Origin: a bacterium
Lineage (GTDB): Bacteria > Pseudomonadota > Gammaproteobacteria > Berkiellales > Berkiellaceae
Reading direction: 5' to 3'
DNA length: 28,628 bases
Assembly: GCA_009927065.1 (NCBI GenBank)
Contig: RFNU01000193.1
Location: forward strand, 1-28,628
The stretch's first letter is position 1; each line of letters begins with the position of its first letter. The position numbers and the translations under genes are program-made. Under the pieces are notes generated by a model. That model saw only the letters and a program-made list of their open reading frames with translations. It did no database searches and was not told the origin of the DNA. This document shows, piece after piece, positions 7,763 to 15,638 of the stretch.

Positions 7763-9004
7763 ATGAGCACCACAAACGATAAAACAAGTACAGGCCTAGT
7801 GGCTTGGCTGGATGAACGCTTGCCATTTTCGGCATTTTTAAACAAACATTTGTTAGAATATAAAGCTCCAAAGAATTTTAATTTCTGGTATTATTTTGGC
7901 TCACTCGCGCTTTTTGTCTTAATTAATCAGATTGTTACAGGTATTTGGTTGGCAATGTTTTATAAGCCAATGGCGACAGAAGCGTTTAACTCTGTTGAGT
8001 ATATTATGCGCGATGTTAACTATGGCTGGCTTATCCGTTATATGCATTCAACAGGAGCATCATTTTTCTTTATTGTTATTTATCTTCACATGACTCGAGC
8101 ATTTTTGTATGGATCTTATAAAAAACCCCGAGAGCTTGTATGGTTACTCGGCTGTTTTATGTTTGTTCTGCTTATAGCGGAAGCTTTTTTTGGTTATTTA
8201 TTACCATGGGGGCAAATGTCATTTTGGGGTGCGAAAGTTATCACCTCATTATTTGAAGCTATTCCTTATATAGGGACAGCGCTAGCAGAATTCATCAGAG
8301 GTGATTTTACAGTTTCTGATGTTGTTTTAAATAGATTTTTCTCTCTTCATGTTGCAGCGATCCCTATGTTGTTTCTAGGCCTTGTTATTTTTCATTTGGC
8401 AGCATTACATCATGTGGGATCTAATAATCCTGACGGTATAGAAACAAAAAATCTTGTAGATGAGCACAATAAACCTTTAGATGTTGTTAATTTTCATCCT
8501 TATTACACTGTAAAAGATATTTTTGGATTCTCTGTTTTTTTGTTAATATTTTTTGCATTTATTTTTTTCCAACCCGAAGGTTTTGGCTTATTTCTTGAGG
8601 CTCCTAACTTTTTACAAGCAGATCCTCTGGTGACTCCAGAGCACATTGCCCCTGTTTGGTACATGACACCATTTTATGCCATTTTGAGGGCTGTCCCGAG
8701 TAAGCTGGGAGGGGTAATGGCAATGTTCAGTGCTATAGGAGTTTTGTTTTTTATGCCATGGCTTGATCGTTGCCCAGTAAAATCTATTCGTTATCGTGGC
8801 TTCATTCACAAAGTTATGCTTTCATTATTTATCGCGAGTTTTTTGATCTTAGGGTATTTGGGGACTGTCCCAGCAACGCCAACATTGACCATAGTCGCAA
8901 GAATTGCAGCTATTTTTTATTTTTCATTTTTTATTTTACTACCGCTCTATTCTAAATATGAAAAAACAAAGCCCGTGCCTACTCGTTTAACAAGGAGTCA
9001 TTGA
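7763..9004 (+). CDS. petB: Cytochrome b subunit of the bc1 complex
   Basis: Membrane subunit carrying hemes bL and bH and both quinone sites. It has 413 residues and about eight transmembrane helices. Heme-ligand histidines are H95 and H109 in the second helix (RYMHSTGAS, IYLHMTR) and H196 and H211 in the fourth (FFSLHVAA, IFHLAAL). The Qo-site motif reads PVWY in place of the mitochondrial PEWY. I recall this substitution as common in beta- and gammaproteobacterial cytochromes b, so it is not a defect. The N- and C-terminal halves are fused in one chain, as in proteobacteria. An AAGGA site precedes the ATG. Confidence 0.97.
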   Translation: MSTTNDKTSTGLVAWLDERLPFSAFLNKHLLEYKAPKNFNFWYYFGSLALFVLINQIVTGIWLAMFYKPMATEAFNSVEYIMRDVNYGWLIRYMHSTGASFFFIVIYLHMTRAFLYGSYKKPRELVWLLGCFMFVLLIAEAFFGYLLPWGQMSFWGAKVITSLFEAIPYIGTALAEFIRGDFTVSDVVLNRFFSLHVAAIPMLFLGLVIFHLAALHHVGSNNPDGIETKNLVDEHNKPLDVVNFHPYYTVKDIFGFSVFLLIFFAFIFFQPEGFGLFLEAPNFLQADPLVTPEHIAPVWYMTPFYAILRAVPSKLGGVMAMFSAIGVLFFMPWLDRCPVKSIRYRGFIHKVMLSLFIASFLILGYLGTVPATPTLTIVARIAAIFYFSFFILLPLYSKYEKTKPVPTRLTRSH

Positions 9005-9732
9005 TGAGAATATTACTCTATATTGTATTGTTAATCTCTCAATGTTTCGCGTTAGAGAAGCATATATTGTCCTCGATAGATATCAATAGAAATGATATTG
9101 CCGCTAAGCAAAGAGGCGCTCAAGTTTTTTTTAATTATTGTTCTGGTTGCCATTCTTTGCAGTATGTTCGATATTCTGATATGGCTCGTGATCTCAAAAT
9201 ATTCAATAAACAAGGCATGGTTGATAAAGATATTATTCTCAATTACCTTAATTTTGTGAATGATGATTATCGTTCTCAAGCAGTTAATGCCATGAGCACT
9301 GAAGATGCTATATCATGGTTTGGGAAAAGACCCCCTGATTTGTCCTTAGAAACAAGGGTTCGTGGTAATAATTGGATTTATACTTTTTTAAAAAGTTATT
9401 ATGTTGATCCCAAGCGACCAACTGGTGTTAATAATTTGTTATTTAAAGACGTTGCTATGCCTAATCCATTTTCGGCACTTCAAGGATTGCAATATCCGAT
9501 TATTGATGAGCATGGTAACGTTGTTGGATTAAAAAAAGATCCAACAAAAACAGTTGCTGAACTAGAAAGCTATGATAGAACTCTTAAGGATTTAGTAGCT
9601 TTTTTAGATTATGTGGCAGAGCCTCATAAACAACAGCGTCTCCAATTGGGTCGATATGTTATGTTGTTTCTCGTGGTCTTTTCTTTAACAGCGTATCTTT
9701 ATTATCGTGAAGTATGGAAAGATGTGGAATAA
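9004..9732 (+). CDS. petC: Cytochrome c1
   Basis: The c-type heme subunit of bc1, facing the periplasm. The start is the ATG at 9004, which shares one base with the petB stop (TGATG) and has AAGGAG 6 nt upstream. A Sec signal peptide covers about residues 1-16 (ending CFA). The heme is attached at C46-S-G-C49-H50, and M152 in the VAMPNPF motif is the probable sixth ligand. A C-terminal anchor spans about 215-232. At 242 residues it is close to the family norm. In many gammaproteobacteria sspA and sspB come next; here a non-coding gap and an unrelated gene on the opposite strand follow. Confidence 0.95.
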   Translation: MRILLYIVLLISQCFALEKHILSSIDINRNDIAAKQRGAQVFFNYCSGCHSLQYVRYSDMARDLKIFNKQGMVDKDIILNYLNFVNDDYRSQAVNAMSTEDAISWFGKRPPDLSLETRVRGNNWIYTFLKSYYVDPKRPTGVNNLLFKDVAMPNPFSALQGLQYPIIDEHGNVVGLKKDPTKTVAELESYDRTLKDLVAFLDYVAEPHKQQRLQLGRYVMLFLVVFSLTAYLYYREVWKDVE

Positions 9733-9770
9733 CATCGTGATTTGAAAATGAGAATACAGCGAACGCTTAA

Positions 9771-9866
9771 ATGGAAAAAATAATCAGAGATCCTTTGCAT
9801 AAAGTCGTTATGGATGGTGTGCTTGGTCTCCTCTTAAACGATAAGGATTACACACTCTTCTTTTAA
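9771..9866 (+). pseudogene. 31-codon fragment resembling the start of an HD phosphohydrolase
   Basis: An ATG-to-TAA reading frame of 31 codons begins MEKIIRDPLHKVVMDGVL. This matches the usual N-terminus of COG1078/SAMHD1-like HD phosphohydrolases (K-x-x-x-DP-[IL]-H, then the helix before the FQRLR motif). The frame stops just where FQRLR should appear, no continuation is seen in other frames, and no Shine-Dalgarno sequence is present. It may be the remnant of a lost gene or chance. A nested imperfect hairpin (9817-9821 with 9851-9855; 9829-9836 with 9842-9847) followed by TCTTCTTTT overlaps it and could terminate petABC transcription. Confidence 0.3.
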
Positions 9867-9883
9867 AAACAATATGTTGTGTT

Positions 9884-12283
9884 TCAAAAAGACTTTTTCA
9901 AAATATTATGTCTCGCCACTGGTCGACTCACTAGCAATCTCCCGTCGTTCACGCTAGGCGTATAGAGAGAGCCTCTTCGAAGGAGTAGTTCATTTGTACT
10001 CGTATTAGGAGCACTTCTGACAGGATAAGCTGCTCTTTCACTAGAGTGGTTCGTTTGCTTGATGATCCTACAATCGATTAAAAAAAGAAGTAGAATTTTT
10101 TCATTGATTTTAAATGATAAAATACCATTGTCACCCTGTTCATCATAATAATTTTGTAATAAATATGAGCTAACCTCCTCGTTCTCAAAAGAGTCGATCC
10201 AATCTTTTATGCTAGGCAGTAGCAGATTATTAGGATCATCAAAACTCTTAAATTCATTATTAGCTATCTCAACGATATAATCGAAAATAGCTTTTGGAGC
10301 ATAGTAATCATCGAATTGGGTTATAAACTTAAGCAATTTATAAGATGCTATAGAGTGATGCAATTGAATTAAATTAGGGTTGAACAGAGTTTCAAGCTCT
10401 CCATTGACGTTAAATGCACTGAAAAATGCTAAATCTGTGTTCTGATTGACGTGCCTGTCAGTGCTCAGACGATTTAAACTTAAATTCAAGAGACTATCAA
10501 CGTGTTGACTATCTAAAGGATTATCTGACTGGAAAATATCATTATTCTTTTCCGCCAACTGTTTCAGCTGTATGATGATACTAGGGATGGCTGCCATAGC
10601 TGCCATCACTGTAGTTTTAATTTTTTCTGTCATGAGCCTGCGTTGGTTGGCTAAAAGCTTAAGCAAGTTTTTTTGATATTCCTTTTTATCTCGAATATAA
10701 AGAGCTTTTTCACCAAGGCTTCCGGCAAACGCATCACCACAATACTCAGAAGTATCGAGTAATATATTGAAAAAATCTTGGGCTAAGGTGATTTTTTTGG
10801 ATTTTCTCCATTCCTCAGTGTAGTGATTCAAAATACAGTTAGCCAAAACTTCAATCCGTTCAAGTTCCTTTATTGACAATTCAGCAGCATTCCCGGTTTT
10901 GTTCTCTAATCCATCAAAAAAATTATCAAGACAGAATGCAATATATTGGCTAAAGATTTGATCTTCTGTTGATGGTGATTGAATTTTCAATCGTTCTGTC
11001 CAGTATAACCTTACTTTTTCTGGCAGAATATTATTTTCCGATGAATATACTGGATTTTTAAGGAATAATCTCATGGAAGCCAATTCATTTTCATGAAAAG
11101 TACCGACATTATCAAGAAATTTAGGGTTTTGACATATTTTTTTTATAAAATAATGCTTATTTGCATAAAAAGCCTCTAATAACCTTGCTTTCGCTGTAGC
11201 TTTAAATACTTTCCGATCAACGGTTGTTTCGATAGAAACAAATGATTTTGCTACATGACCAATATCGACTTCGTAAGGAGCAGCAGCTATTGGAATATCA
11301 AAAATTTTTTTTGGGTTTGAACAAGACATCATAAAAATGTTTGTAACATCTTGTGCCATGAAGAAGAAGGTCAAAATGCTTTTTGCTGATTTATCGAATG
11401 CTTGCTTACCATCAATAGTCATTGAGTGACAGAGAATATTAAAAGCATCTATTTTAGATTTTAAATAATCCGAGTCAGGATCAGGGAAGTATTCGTTGAT
11501 CTCTTTTATTTTCACTTGATGACTTACTGCTGGTAATCTTTTCACGCGCTCTTTGAGCTCTTCAAGAGCAATGGCTTTATCTATTGTAGGATTATTTTTT
11601 GCTTTGTATAAACTTGAATACATGAAAATTTTGAATTCATGTGGCGCCAATAAGGAGATGAATCCATGCATTGTAATTCTCGGTATGATATAAGCAATCA
11701 ATGCACTCGTAGCGACTATATTATTAGAAAAAAATCCAGCGATCATGAGGATCGCCGTATCAAACCAATCTAATATTTTAAGGATAGGTAGAGGAATGAC
11801 GCCTGACTTTTTTAGATAAAAAATCCCCATTATTAAAAAAGAAGTTACACTAAGAATAGGGCTGCTTAGAGATTGCAATCCTAAAAGGACAAGTAATATT
11901 GTCGAATTAAGTTTATCAGAAATCTTTACAATGATATCGCTATTGCTGTTGGATAAACTGAGAGCATCCTGTATTTTTTTCAGCGGATCGTTGAAATAGT
12001 GACCTAAAGTTTTCCCGAAAAAAGGCATGGAGGTCAGATTAAAATCCATCAAGATAATAAAAGACAAGAGATGCCCCATCGCTAATAAAGGTAAAACAGT
12101 AAATATAATCAAGGGTGGCAAGACTCCCATTCCGCCTAAAAGACAGAGTTGGATGATTGAGGATACGAAATGATAAAGATAGCTGTCTTTTACAGCGCCT
12201 TTTTTAATGGCTACTTTATCACTTTCTAGCCTCCAAAATGAAATATTCAAACTGTAGGTGCCTAACATTCTTGCAAGAATCAT
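9884..12283 (-). CDS. Large membrane protein with a possible NEL-like C-terminal domain
   Basis: A 799-residue protein that I do not recognise as a whole. Hydrophobic stretches at about 38-80, 128-157 and 175-200 predict four or five N-terminal membrane helices with no cleavable signal. Residues 210-799 look soluble and mostly helical. Between about 425 and 605 the residue pattern resembles NEL (IpaH/SspH) E3 ubiquitin ligases. There is a helical lead-in, then EEWRKSK and a CGD triplet (515-517) in place of the catalytic CxD. After about 24 residues comes LLKLLANQRRLMTEKIK, compared with LLSLGREMFRLEILEDIA in IpaH9.8, and then QLKQLAEK. NEL proteins usually carry leucine-rich repeats, which are absent here. 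It has its own promoter and lies alone between convergent operons. The start codon has no Shine-Dalgarno sequence. The NEL link is inference. Confidence 0.8.
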   Translation of the reverse strand: MILARMLGTYSLNISFWRLESDKVAIKKGAVKDSYLYHFVSSIIQLCLLGGMGVLPPLIIFTVLPLLAMGHLLSFIILMDFNLTSMPFFGKTLGHYFNDPLKKIQDALSLSNSNSDIIVKISDKLNSTILLVLLGLQSLSSPILSVTSFLIMGIFYLKKSGVIPLPILKILDWFDTAILMIAGFFSNNIVATSALIAYIIPRITMHGFISLLAPHEFKIFMYSSLYKAKNNPTIDKAIALEELKERVKRLPAVSHQVKIKEINEYFPDPDSDYLKSKIDAFNILCHSMTIDGKQAFDKSAKSILTFFFMAQDVTNIFMMSCSNPKKIFDIPIAAAPYEVDIGHVAKSFVSIETTVDRKVFKATAKARLLEAFYANKHYFIKKICQNPKFLDNVGTFHENELASMRLFLKNPVYSSENNILPEKVRLYWTERLKIQSPSTEDQIFSQYIAFCLDNFFDGLENKTGNAAELSIKELERIEVLANCILNHYTEEWRKSKKITLAQDFFNILLDTSEYCGDAFAGSLGEKALYIRDKKEYQKNLLKLLANQRRLMTEKIKTTVMAAMAAIPSIIIQLKQLAEKNNDIFQSDNPLDSQHVDSLLNLSLNRLSTDRHVNQNTDLAFFSAFNVNGELETLFNPNLIQLHHSIASYKLLKFITQFDDYYAPKAIFDYIVEIANNEFKSFDDPNNLLLPSIKDWIDSFENEEVSSYLLQNYYDEQGDNGILSFKINEKILLLFLIDCRIIKQTNHSSERAAYPVRSAPNTSTNELLLRRGSLYTPSVNDGRLLVSRPVARHNILKKSF

Positions 12284-12315
12284 ATTGATTACATTTAGAT
12301 TTTAATAATGGAATG

Positions 12316-12344
12316 ATTGTATAAGGATAAAAATAAAAAATCAA
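12316..12344 (-). promoter_or_regulatory. Candidate sigma70 promoter for the 799-residue gene
   Basis: On the minus strand TTGATT (12344-12339) and TACAAT (12321-12316) are separated by exactly 17 nt. The boxes match consensus at four and five of six positions. The predicted start lies about 25 nt before the ATG at 12283. This supports separate transcription of the gene, downstream of the dolP hairpin. Confidence 0.5.
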
Positions 12345-12370
12345 ATGTGCTCTTGAGAGAATACAGTAGG

Positions 12371-12403
12371 AATCAAGCTAAGAAGGAGTCTCTTAGCTTG
12401 ATT
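12371..12403 (-). terminator. Strong hairpin downstream of dolP
   Basis: A perfect 13-bp inverted repeat (AATCAAGCTAAGA / TCTTAGCTTGATT) with a 7-nt loop starts 11 nt after the dolP stop. It is placed to end the sspA-sspB-dolP transcript. The T-rich flank (ATTTTAGC) is on the plus-strand side; on the minus strand only two T residues follow. It is therefore a better terminator for plus-strand transcripts, for example readthrough or antisense RNA. Confidence 0.55.
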
Positions 12404-12414
12404 TTAGCAGGATT

Positions 12415-12984
12415 TTATGAAATGTTTTTTTTATATTCAAATATTTTGACAACTTTTTGAACACCAGTTGTTTTTTTAGCAATATCCACGAGAATCTCTT
12501 CTTCTTCAGGTTTAACAATACCGATGAGATACACAGTATTGTTTTCTGTAACAATATGAACTTTAAAAGGATTGATTTTAGGAGTAACAAGTATTGATGA
12601 TTTAATTTTCGTGGTAATCCATTGATCTTGGGCTTGTTGCCAAACATTAATAGATTTCGTCGAGGTCAATTCATTATAAATTTTCTTGACCCCTTCAGTG
12701 TTTGCTAAAAGAGATGATATTTTTTCTATATTTTCTTGATTAGGTGTTTGGCCTAATACAAGAATATGCCTATTAAAACTTTTTAAGTAGACACGCGATT
12801 CATCTTTTAGAGCGAGATCTGCGAGCTTTTTATTGAGTTCAGATTCTAGTGATGCATCCATAAGAACAGCTGCAGTTGTTCTTCTGTCAGTATGCAGCAT
12901 TGCATTCCCTGGATTATCGCTAGTAACAATTGCAATACATCCTGTTAAAAACACAGTTGATAATAAAATTATTTTTCTAAACAT
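12415..12984 (-). CDS. dolP: BON-domain outer-membrane lipoprotein, DolP-like
   Basis: Lipoprotein of the DolP/YraP type, which maintains outer-membrane integrity. It has 189 residues (E. coli 191). The signal peptide ends in the lipobox LTGC with C16 as the lipidated residue. Two BON domains follow, at about 45-110 and 120-187; both show the V-x-L-x-G-x-V strand pattern, for example NTVYLIGIVKPEEEE. I chose the ATG at 12984, which has AGGA 6 nt upstream; a TTG two codons earlier is less likely. In E. coli dolP is near lpoA and rsmI. Here it follows sspB at 66 nt and is probably the last gene of the sspAB operon. Confidence 0.88.
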   Translation of the reverse strand: MFRKIILLSTVFLTGCIAIVTSDNPGNAMLHTDRRTTAAVLMDASLESELNKKLADLALKDESRVYLKSFNRHILVLGQTPNQENIEKISSLLANTEGVKKIYNELTSTKSINVWQQAQDQWITTKIKSSILVTPKINPFKVHIVTENNTVYLIGIVKPEEEEILVDIAKKTTGVQKVVKIFEYKKNIS

Positions 12985-13050
12985 GAGCAATCCTTTGCTA
13001 GAAGAGAATATTCATATCACCCCTTTTTTACAAGATGGTGAATGAGCCTA

Positions 13051-13488
13051 TTATTTAATAACCGTAAGATGAGAGGATTTTTCTCCTGATTTTTTATCAG
13101 ATTGTTCGCGCTTTCTTTTTTTAATTGACAAAGATGTCGTAGAATCCTCGTCAGACTCATTCCATTCTTGTTCGTTGTTGTTGTCCACAAAAGACATTCC
13201 TTCATCATTTTCTAATGAATAAATAGCAAGAACAGAACGAATAGGGAGAAAAATCGCAACAGATTCTTCGGCACCAAATGCAGCTTCAAAACTTACAGAG
13301 GTCGCTGTAATTTCTAAATTATCAACCGCATCTGAAGCGATATCAAGAATAATTTGACCATTAGTTACATATTCGCGGGGCACAACAACACCCTTAATAG
13401 TTGCATCAATAATCAGATGTGGCGTGCAGTTATTATCACTAATCCAGTCATAAAAAGCTCGAATCAAGTAAGGTCTAATCGAAGTCAT
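13051..13488 (-). CDS. sspB: ClpXP protease specificity-enhancing factor SspB
   Basis: Adaptor that binds ssrA-tagged proteins and delivers them to ClpXP. The 145-residue product starts MTSIRPYLIRAFYDW, the family start. TPHLIIDAT, VPREYVTNGQIILDI and SFEAAFGA follow. After about residue 100 comes an acidic and then Lys/Arg-rich linker. The protein ends HLTVIK, which matches the C-terminal ClpX-docking peptide of E. coli SspB (ALRVVK). The start at 13488 has GGAGAG about 6 nt upstream. The frame stays open 34 codons further to an ATG at 13590 that has its own AAAGG, so a longer Lys-rich form is possible. Confidence 0.92.
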   Translation of the reverse strand: MTSIRPYLIRAFYDWISDNNCTPHLIIDATIKGVVVPREYVTNGQIILDIASDAVDNLEITATSVSFEAAFGAEESVAIFLPIRSVLAIYSLENDEGMSFVDNNNEQEWNESDEDSTTSLSIKKRKREQSDKKSGEKSSHLTVIK

Positions 13489-13633
13489 GGTGCTCTCCGG
13501 TTGTTTTTTTGAAAGTTCAATATAATCTGGTAAATCTCGTTTCTTTTTTTTAAAAAATCGAGCTAATAATAATTTTAACCACTTTAACATGAAATACCTT
13601 TTTGCTGAAATTTAATCAATACGCTATAAATTG

Positions 13634-14263
13634 CTATGACCAACTAGCCAACCAATTTTTCTCAGTTGCGGTTAAACTTTGCACAAAACTTTCACGTTTG
13701 AAAATTTTATTGATATAACCCAATAATCCTGTTGCCTGTTGTGGAATGTCGCAACCCCATGCTTTTAACCTTAAAAATAACGGAGCCACACAACAATCAA
13801 CTAAAGTAAATTCTTCTGTCATAAAAAATGGGGGTTCATCAAGCATTGATGAAATCGATACTAATGAATCGACAAGTGCTTTTTTAGCAGCTTGGTCGCC
13901 TTTTAGAATTTGCGGCAGCAAAGTATACCAATCACTATTAATACGATGAATCATCATGCGACAACGAGCTTTGGAAACAGGATACACAGGTAATAATGGG
14001 GGATGCGGAAATCTTTCATCAAGATACTCCATTATAATTTCTGATCCATATAAAACGAGCTCACGATCGACCAATGTAGGAAGAGCGAGTGACGGATTAA
14101 TATCAATTAATTCTTGCGGCGGGTTTTCATACTTAATTGTAATATGATCAAAGGAAACACCTTTTTCTGCTAAAACAATCCGTACTCTATGGCTTAAAAT
14201 ATCATTTTCAAGTCCGTACAAAATCATAGTGTTACGTTTTGATGTGCTTGATGACATGCTCAT
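13634..14263 (-). CDS. sspA: Stringent starvation protein A
   Basis: RNA polymerase-associated protein with a glutathione-transferase fold that lacks enzyme activity; in gammaproteobacteria it tunes stress and virulence transcription. It has 209 residues. The thioredoxin-like part includes LYGLENDILSHRVRIVLAEKGV and LPTLVDRELVLYGSEIIMEYLDERF. It is followed by the surface motif PHPPLLPVYPV, which includes the PHP pocket needed for polymerase binding. The all-helical half ends in the FTLVDCCVAPLFLRL helix. AAGGAG lies 3 nt before the first ATG and 9 nt before a second ATG two codons later. It leads the sspA-sspB-dolP operon. The upstream 122-bp gap holds no promoter that I trust. Confidence 0.94.
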   Translation of the reverse strand: MSMSSSTSKRNTMILYGLENDILSHRVRIVLAEKGVSFDHITIKYENPPQELIDINPSLALPTLVDRELVLYGSEIIMEYLDERFPHPPLLPVYPVSKARCRMMIHRINSDWYTLLPQILKGDQAAKKALVDSLVSISSMLDEPPFFMTEEFTLVDCCVAPLFLRLKAWGCDIPQQATGLLGYINKIFKRESFVQSLTATEKNWLASWS

Positions 14264-14385
14264 ATTCTCCTTATAAACCTTATTTGCAGTTTGAGATAAA
14301 TAGTAACATAAAATTAGTTCTCAACCTATTGAGTTGAAGAAAAGTTTCTAACAGTATTGTTAAATTTTACTATGGATGACTTAAA

Positions 14386-15267
14386 TCATTCACTAAATTT
14401 TTCATAGATATGAAGACGAGCACTGCGAGCACGAGGATTAACTCGAGTCTCATTTTCACTAGGAAAGAGGGGGTGCACCACTTTTTTCATAGCAAATGGT
14501 AATCGGCCGTGTCTCATATCATCATATTGATGATTAAGTATGGTCTTAACCTTCGTGTACTCCAGCGAATGGAAGGTTATAACAACTAATCGCCCTCCTT
14601 CACAAAGATAAAGAGGAGCTTTCTTTAAAAAAAGCTCTAAATGATCCATCTCTGCGTTTAAAGCAATTCTTAGTGCCTGAAAAGTGCGCGTTGCTGGATG
14701 TTTAAGCGATCCTTTCGGATAACAATCGATAGCGCATTGTGCTAAATCTTTAGTTGTTTTTAACAACCCTTTTTTTCTTCGCTCTAAAATAGTTTTTGCG
14801 ATTTTACGTGACAAGCGCTCTTCACCATATTCATAAATGATATTGGCAAGATCTTTTTCACTGGTAGTATCAATTAATTGCGCTAATGTTAAGCTTTCAT
14901 TTTGACTCATGCGCATATCTAGAGGGCCTTCATATTGAAAGCTAAAACCTCGATCTGGATTATCAAGTTGAGCTGAACAAAGACCAAAATCAGCTAAAAT
15001 ACCGTTTAGTAAACAATTGTTTTCTAATTTATCAAAAATATCACTGTAATTACAACAAAATGCACTAAGACGATGATCATTGAATGATGCTGCTGCAGTT
15101 ATTGCAGTTGGATCGCGATCACAAACAATAAGAGATGCCTCAGGTTGTAACCGGTTCAGCAGAGCTTTACTGTGTCCTCCGCGCCCAAATGTAGCATCAA
15201 GATACCGTCCATCATTTAAGGTAATTAAAGCTTCAAGAGATTCATTCAGTAAAACCGGCTGATGCAT
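14386..15267 (-). CDS. rsmH: 16S rRNA (cytosine(1402)-N4)-methyltransferase
   Basis: RsmH (MraW) methylates N4 of C1402 in the decoding centre of 16S rRNA, using SAM. The 293-residue form starts MHQPVLLNESLEAL, as in the family, with AGGA 5 nt upstream. In-frame codons further upstream run into RNase P RNA and are not coding. The SAM motif DATFGRGGHS is at 24-33. LADFGLCSAQLDNPDRGFSF, the TFQALRIALN helix and VVITFHSLEYTKVK are all present. The gene normally opens the dcw cluster after mraZ. Here mraZ is absent and rsmH lies 25 nt past the rnpB 3' end on the minus strand, away from ftsL. Confidence 0.96.
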   Translation of the reverse strand: MHQPVLLNESLEALITLNDGRYLDATFGRGGHSKALLNRLQPEASLIVCDRDPTAITAAASFNDHRLSAFCCNYSDIFDKLENNCLLNGILADFGLCSAQLDNPDRGFSFQYEGPLDMRMSQNESLTLAQLIDTTSEKDLANIIYEYGEERLSRKIAKTILERRKKGLLKTTKDLAQCAIDCYPKGSLKHPATRTFQALRIALNAEMDHLELFLKKAPLYLCEGGRLVVITFHSLEYTKVKTILNHQYDDMRHGRLPFAMKKVVHPLFPSENETRVNPRARSARLHIYEKFSE

Positions 15268-15291
15268 AGCAATCCTAATAGAAAAAAAGAG

Positions 15292-15631
15292 TAGGGGAGG
15301 CAAAGCGATAAGCCGGGTTCTGTCGTGGACAATCATTCATCTAGGCTTTATGTCACCATAAAGCTCAAGCGACCTACCCGAATTCGATGCGAGCAGCATC
15401 ATTGAATTCCTATTTGGTCTTGCTCCAAGTGGGGTTTGCCGTGCCCAACATGTTACCACGTTGGCGGTGTGCTCTTACCACGCCGTTTCACCCTTACCAA
15501 TAAAAAAATATTGGCGGTTTATTTTCTGTTGCACTTTCCGTCAATTACCTTGCCCAGGCGTTACCTGGCACTTTGCTCTGTGGAGCCCGGACTTTCCTCA
15601 CCACTTCTGGCGCGATTGCCTACTTTACCTC
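15292..15631 (-). ncRNA. rnpB: RNase P RNA, bacterial type A
   Basis: Catalytic RNA of RNase P, which trims tRNA 5' leaders. Reading the minus strand, long blocks match E. coli rnpB: GAGGAAAGTCCGGGCTCC near the 5' end, GTGCCAGGTAACGCCTGG, GGTAAGAGCACACCG, GAGCAAG-CCAAATAGG, GGGTAGG-CGCTTGAGC, CCTAGATGAATGA and CCACGACAGAACCCGGCTTA near the 3' end. Helix P1 forms between GAGGTAAAG (15631-15623) and CTTTGCCTC (15305-15297), nine pairs with one wobble. The 5' end is set by P1 and by the promoter, which places the start at 15631. A run of seven T residues (15288-15282) follows the 3' strand of P1 and could serve as terminator. The 3' end is uncertain by a few bases. At about 340 nt it is a little shorter than in E. 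coli. Confidence 0.97.
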
Positions 15632-15638
15632 GAAAATG

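Noticed and set aside
7763..9004. Loss of the PEWY motif in cytochrome b as a sign of a defective Qo site
   Set aside because: PVWY is, as I recall, a common form in beta- and gammaproteobacteria, and all heme ligands are intact.
13051..13200. Basic KKRKR stretch in SspB resembling a nuclear localisation signal of a host-targeted protein
   Set aside because: It lies in the charged linker before the ClpX-docking tail, where SspB proteins are variable and rich in charged residues. No export signal is seen.
15268..15336. N-terminal extension of RsmH up to 15336
   Set aside because: The extra 23 codons overlap the rnpB 3' end and match nothing in the family; the ATG at 15267 has a ribosome binding site.
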